Below are positions 58,999 through 64,000 of a DNA stretch of 64,000 nucleotides, piece by piece. This DNA is from Isoetes taiwanensis (taxonomy: Eukaryota; Streptophyta; Lycopodiopsida; Isoetales; Isoetaceae). The notes below the pieces were generated by a model. That model was not told where the DNA came from, ran no database searches, and saw only the letters and a program-made list of their open reading frames with translations. The stretch covers positions 11,496,697-11,560,696 of the forward strand of contig JAJEKV010000034.1 in assembly GCA_021234155.1 (NCBI GenBank). Reading direction: 5' to 3'. Within the stretch, counting starts at the first letter, position 1, and every line of letters begins with the position of its first letter. Both the position numbers and the translations under genes were made by a program.

Positions 58999-60294
58999 TC
59001 AATTTGAATCCATTCCTCTGAGGAGTTGCAGAACCGATAGGAAGAGGTTTAAGATGTCAAGATAAAGAGATATAGAGGCCCATATGTAATCGTCATAGGA
59101 GAAACGCTTGATAAGATTGTCCGTGTCATAAATAATATATGCACTGAAGATAATGGCCCCAAGTCCAGAATATATGCTGACTGCAAGTGATACAATTGGA
59201 AAGAATGACTGCAGATCACATGCAAGATATTAGATAATATAATTGTAGTAGGATGAGATATCAAGATAGAAACCAGCAAATACCTGAACAATACCCCATA
59301 CTATGAATACTATCAGTGATACAAAAAGCATTGGCCCCAAGAAGCTGAAATCATATCCTTTTTTCGAAGCCCAATAAGTGTAGGATGTAAGGGAAACTGT
59401 AACTACTCCAGTAATCACAAGGGCCTCCAACACAATATCTCCTGCAAACAAATTAACACTATGACATATACAGCCTGCAGCATCTCCTTTCAGTCTAAAG
59501 CTTACACTTACCGCGTGTAAATGCACAAGAGAATGCCAACCGTCAAGCTTTTATTGCTACAGTAAATAAGCCTAAAAGAAGAAGGTTGATTGATGATTCT
59601 GTTTGTAACAGTATAATGGGCATAATACTGCAATATAATAAAAGAAATTAGAAAATGATAGTATCATATAGCAAAAACAAAACCTTAACCTTGACCTTAA
59701 GGAGCTAATAAAATATTACAGAACCCACAACCTTAAGTTCCTTAACACACAGATCCCATTACCTCTGATTACATAACTATCGACCAGGCCAGTGTGGTTT
59801 AATCCTAGACCAATTCTATTTAATGCCACTGGTAGAGAGATATCGAGTTACATCCCAGACCTACGCCTATGAATCTTCTTTAAACTATTACAAATCATAT
59901 ACCAAATTACAACCAACAGAAAAATGCTATGGAAATAATAGCTATCTCAGGCTTAGTTTTTCTGTACATGAATTTCCCAAAGAACAAGACATACCTAAAC
60001 CCTAATTCAGAATGCAATACCCAATGCGTTATAGTACTTACATATGAGTGGAAAAAAAGCAATTCCAATAAGGAGGCCTGGAGTATCTACAAGAAAGGAT
60101 GCGACAGGTTTCGAGAACACCACTACGGCTGATACAACAGCTGTGAGAAGAAGTTGAGTGCTCAGAATGCCATATACCTTCCGGATAAATGCCCATCGTA
60201 GAGTATTTTCCTCCGTGGTAATTCCTGGGTAAAGACCTCCGGTCTCAATATCCTCATGGGGGCGCTTGTACGATGAAGAAGAAGAACCCCACAT
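58999..60294 (-). CDS. LIFEGUARD / BAX-inhibitor-1 family membrane protein, one exon damaged
   Basis: Multi-pass protein of the TMBIM (BI-1/LFG) family, linked in plants to control of cell death and ER/Golgi calcium. Exons on -: 60294-60042 (ATG at 60294, ETGGLYPGITTEENTLRWAF, IRKVYGILSTQLLLT); about 59627-59512; 59441-59284 (DIVLEALVITG, KKGYDFSFLGPMLF); 59208-58999 (IIYDTDNLIKRFSYDDYIWA, then LYLDILNLFLS). Together about 244 aa, the usual length. Exon 2 shows the expected INLLLLGLFT and CAFTR but in different frames. Three small indels (about -1, +2, +1) leave a stop and a net shift. The other exons are clean, so either exon 2 carries sequencing errors or the gene is freshly inactivated. 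Confidence 0.87.
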
Positions 60295-63200
60295 GGCTGA
60301 AACTGAAATTCGCCGGAATTGAAACAGTTTTGGATCTTACTGATACTGCTGGAAATTCTGCGCTTAGAGCTTGCTGCTTAGCTTGGCGCCTTCCCTCCGG
60401 CACCGAGGCGATCGAGTAAAAATACACAGGGAAAAGCGTGTTTTCTGTCTTACATTCTGCAGCATATTCCGGGAATCAGAACGTGCTGGATGCTGTTTAC
60501 GTAGTCAACAGATCTAGGTTCTATCTCCATCATATAAAATTGTGGAAGTGAGAGAAAAGATGAGGTGTACAGGGGGAAAAAAATCCACGTCAGCAAGCTA
60601 GATTAAAATGGAGGGCCAAGATTTCTTTAGGTAAAATAGGGCAATTTAGTGCCCTCCTATGCACGCGATCCTGCCTTCGGCACTTGATTGTGCAATTTTA
60701 AGCCGTAATTGTGCTTGGTCGGAGAAGTGCAGAGGGCTTTTATTCATTTGGACGAGATTGAGAGCGGCAAAGCGACAGTGTGCTGTATGGAGATCAAAGC
60801 TTAGAAAAATCCTTTCTTGGCGTAATAACCGGGCGCTCTTTCCGATATGAATAGGCTTGCCCGCTCCTGCTGGATTAAATCACGTGAACTACTAAAGATC
60901 ACCCGCCCTGCTGGATTTGATCATAGGAACCCAAGAAAGACACCTTTCACCCGGGCGGCAAAGATGATTAGCATTTTCTAAAGATCTAATGACACAAGTC
61001 ATCATTAGGTTGCCACCGGCATCATCGCAACAAAGCCCATTTTGTCCAAAATTAAAAGCCTAAGTATTAAACCTTAAGGGGTTTCTCACTGTGGTAATTC
61101 GATCCATTTGGCTATGGCATAGATTCCCTTTCACATTATTAAGCAACAATCCTCGATGCTAATAAGGGTTTTGGATTGAAAATATGAAAAAATCAAGAAA
61201 GGTAGGCAATAGCATAGGGAAGTCATCCATTGAGACAGGTTCCTATGTTTCAGATAGTATGTTATCAAGGTGATTATATCTTGGGATTATGGGACAAACA
61301 AGGCAGTGCATATATAATTCAATAACAAATTCAGGGACATCATAACGACTGAGGGTCAATAAATAAATGTCACCGATCTCTAAATTTTACCAACAGCACT
61401 CTCATCTTATTTACATTAAATAACTCTTTATCATCCTTTATTGAATTCGAATTCGATAATAAATTCAGAGATATCATAGTTATTGAGGATCAATAAATAA
61501 ATATCATCGAACTCTTTCAGACTAAATAACTCTTTACCATCCTTTATCTAACATATCACTCACATCACCCCCCGAAAAAAAAAAACTTCGAACTATAGCG
61601 GCGGCAACGCCGCCGCACCATCGTCTTGTATGAAATAAAATATACATATGCAACAACTTGGAAAAACATTCTTGAACCATTGTGTGACATGACTGTTTCT
61701 TGATTTTGAATGAATAATCTGATTGGCAGCATAATGGCATGTCTATCCTTAACGTCCTAGGCCTTGTCATTTAGGCCCAGGTTTCAATCTCATCCTAGAC
61801 CTTGTCATTTAGGCCCAGGTTTTAATCTCGGCCACACATTTAGGAGTGCTATATCCAGTAACACCTTTTCCCATGTTTGTTATGAAATTCAAGGTATGTT
61901 ATGGTCATAATATCCTAAAAGACGTGTATGCTTGCCCCAAATTTCGTAACCCAAGCCCCTGCTTCTTCGACACCATAGCCAATCTGGACAGACAAGCTGT
62001 ATGGACGGATTTAGAAGCCTTGGTTACATCTATTAGATATTTTCACCTATACAAGTGGAATCTGGAAGTCACGCTACATCGATAAAGAGTCGCTGATCCA
62101 AATATAAAGCCAAGCAGATGGCTATTACAAAGGTCAGAATCAATGGCAGAAAGCTTTAGCCAAATCTAGGCTTTGGTATTTTGGTTGTAGCCTTGCTAAG
62201 CTATGGCTCAGAGGTATGTCTGGTGGAGGAATATGCATCATAGGCAAAAGGGCATTGATTAAAAAAAAAACCAAAGGTAAAATGTTGCTACCGGGTTGCT
62301 TGTCGCAAAATCGAATCGAAGATGGATTTTCATATTGAAGCAAGGTATTCATGCAATGAAACAAAGTCAAAACACGAAAGTTAAAGAGCTTACTAGAATC
62401 AAAGTTAGAGAATGTAATTTCTAAATGAGGTTGTGTTTCTATATTTTCATTGAATGCAAAAACAATGACATAAGATGATTCTATCTCAAAAGTAAATTAC
62501 TTGTGCTTTATATCCGTGTCTTGTTCGGGCTTTGAGTAAGTCGGTATTTGTCTATGCAGCCTTTTATTACTCAAAAGCTCCATAAACTAACCGCTCTTCT
62601 TCTTCCCAAATGCCTCGCTTAGAACGCTAAGGTCGATAACATCCTTTGATGAGGTGTTTGGCCCATGCTTAAATGGCCCATTGTCCATGTCGCATTTAAT
62701 TCTGAGATTTCCTCGCCACATGACCACCCCGACCATTTCTTCTAGGCCATAATGCCTCATCAAAGGATAATATCTAGCCCATCTAAATAAATAACCACAA
62801 TCGCCTAAAAAGGCTCTTAACTTTGTATCTTGTACATTGACTATGTACAATTCTCTAAATGTCTATGCCCACCACCACTTCTAAGTGACCGCCATAATCT
62901 TTAGAATCCCATCACACACTTTTCCCTCAGAATAACCAAGATGGAGGGTGATTATACCAAGGTTTGGATGCCATACAAGGGTTAAACCCATTTTCATAGC
63001 TATACTTAGGAGTTAGAGGGTAGGGGGATTTGGGCCATTACTTGGGATAAATTTTGTGTGGCATGGGTCAATTTACCTTTAGAAAAATTGTATATGAATG
63101 TGTTCTTGGCCATCTCTGCACATACATAATATACCCCCTTTTGTATCTAGAGCAGGATCGACAATCTTGATGCATCCTTACCAGCTTGAGTTCTGATTCC

Positions 63201-64000
63201 ATTGATCCATTGTAGATCCATTGGTCAGACATATCCATTGATTCATAGAGAGTGGGCCCATGCAACTTGATCCATTGAGTGTGACCATCGTAGTCTACTG
63301 CGGCTAGAACAGTTTGAATTCGTCTGTGGTTGCGACCTCTTTTCCAATTCACACATCAACCATCCATAGACAGTTTGCCAATTTTCACAACACAGGAGGT
63401 TGCCTAAGTGATAAAGGCTGAGCAAATTGCAATTGCACCCGAATCTCTACGATACCATACTGAAGCATTGCTCACAGCAAGTGAGATTTCCTATAATCTT
63501 GACCCATATGCCATCGAGAAGTGGTATTGTCACGGCCTAATCTTTCATAGAAATAATGAGGATGCATCCATAAGCAGTCTGCAAATGGCATACTTCGAAA
63601 GTTTAGCAAGCAACTCACAGATCTATTTAGAGATAGGCTCAAATATACTCCAGTTGATGCTTGTGAACAAGCATAAAAAATGGCAATGCGCATCCTGAAT
63701 GAGTCACGTCACCAAGTACAGGAGCTGATGGCCATGTCATGAAGTTATCAATATGTTGCCGAGTTGCCACCCGAGTGGTGCGCTTGCGTTGGTATACAAT
63801 CAGCCATGAACTTGAATGCCATGTCATAATATAAATATATATTACCTGTCTTATTATATTTTAATGTACGTCAATTGCCTATATGCATTCAATGTTCTAG
63901 TTTTTGTCCAATTTTGAGCAATGCCAATCCTTATTCATGGATGTTGATTTCGAAGAAGACCATGATCGTCAACCTTAGTGCCTTGAGAACATTCCCCGAT
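60295..64000. other. LFG 5' flank and intergenic DNA, no gene recognised
   Basis: 60295-60520 is the likely promoter and 5' UTR of the LFG gene. A tandem duplication of CTTGTCATTTAGGCCCAGGT lies at about 61764-61820. A GC-rich hairpin (GCGGCG, loop, CGCCGC) is at about 61600-61616. The 87-codon frame at 62850-62587 on - begins with TKLRAFLGDCGY, faintly like a gypsy RT thumb, but the rest does not match. Confidence 0.4.

Noticed and set aside
62587-62850. Gypsy RT fragment (TKLRAFLGDCGY ... RYYPLM)
   Set aside because: The first 25 residues resemble the RT thumb but the remaining 60 do not, and there is no supporting element structure.

Overview
This is a nuclear DNA window from a land plant. 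Three gene families point that way: a kinesin-14 of the calponin-homology class, a CASP-like membrane protein and a LIFEGUARD (BAX-inhibitor) protein. All have short GT-AG introns in an AT-rich background. Nothing looks bacterial or organellar. The many LTR elements, the Helitron end and two Crypton-type recombinase relics suggest a repeat-rich genome, perhaps a seedless plant such as a fern. That last point is a guess, not something the sequence proves.

Layout. 1-5.5 kb: most of a kinesin-14 gene on +, with its 5' end outside the window. 5.5-9.2 kb: intergenic. 9.2-12.4 kb: a complete, probably young, gag-only LTR retrotransposon with 5-bp target duplications (TSDs). 12.5-13.1 kb: a fold-back element carrying a nested 204-bp hAT-type MITE with a perfect 8-bp TSD. 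15.2-23.5 kb: one chromovirus (Ty3/gypsy) insertion on -, made of three LTR copies around two damaged internal regions, bounded by one GTATG duplication. 24-29 kb: repeat fragments, an old gag piece, and the 3' end of a Helitron with part of its helicase. 33.6-34.5 kb: an intact three-exon CASP-like gene. 38.4-47.7 kb: a segmental duplication. Each copy carries a decayed Crypton-like tyrosine recombinase followed by a ZNF830-like zinc-finger gene. The second ZNF830 copy is intact in seven exons (329 aa); the first has lost a zinc-binding His and its 3' half. 50.2-51.5 kb: a diverged duplication. 54.0-57.0 kb: two 1.4-1.6 kb composite repeats containing tRNA-like promoter modules and a long ladder of heat-shock-element half-sites. 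59.0-60.3 kb: a LIFEGUARD gene on -, with one exon damaged by indels. 60.3-64 kb: no recognisable gene.

The host genes (kinesin, CASP-like, ZNF830-like, LIFEGUARD) are unrelated housekeeping or membrane functions separated by repeats and do not form a pathway. The most unusual features are the Crypton-like recombinase pair, the heat-shock-element ladders, and a copy-specific exchange of CAG/CTG for CG-containing sequence that looks like a technical or methylation-linked signature. Exon borders were set by eye from splice consensus and reading-frame continuity; expect errors of a base or so.
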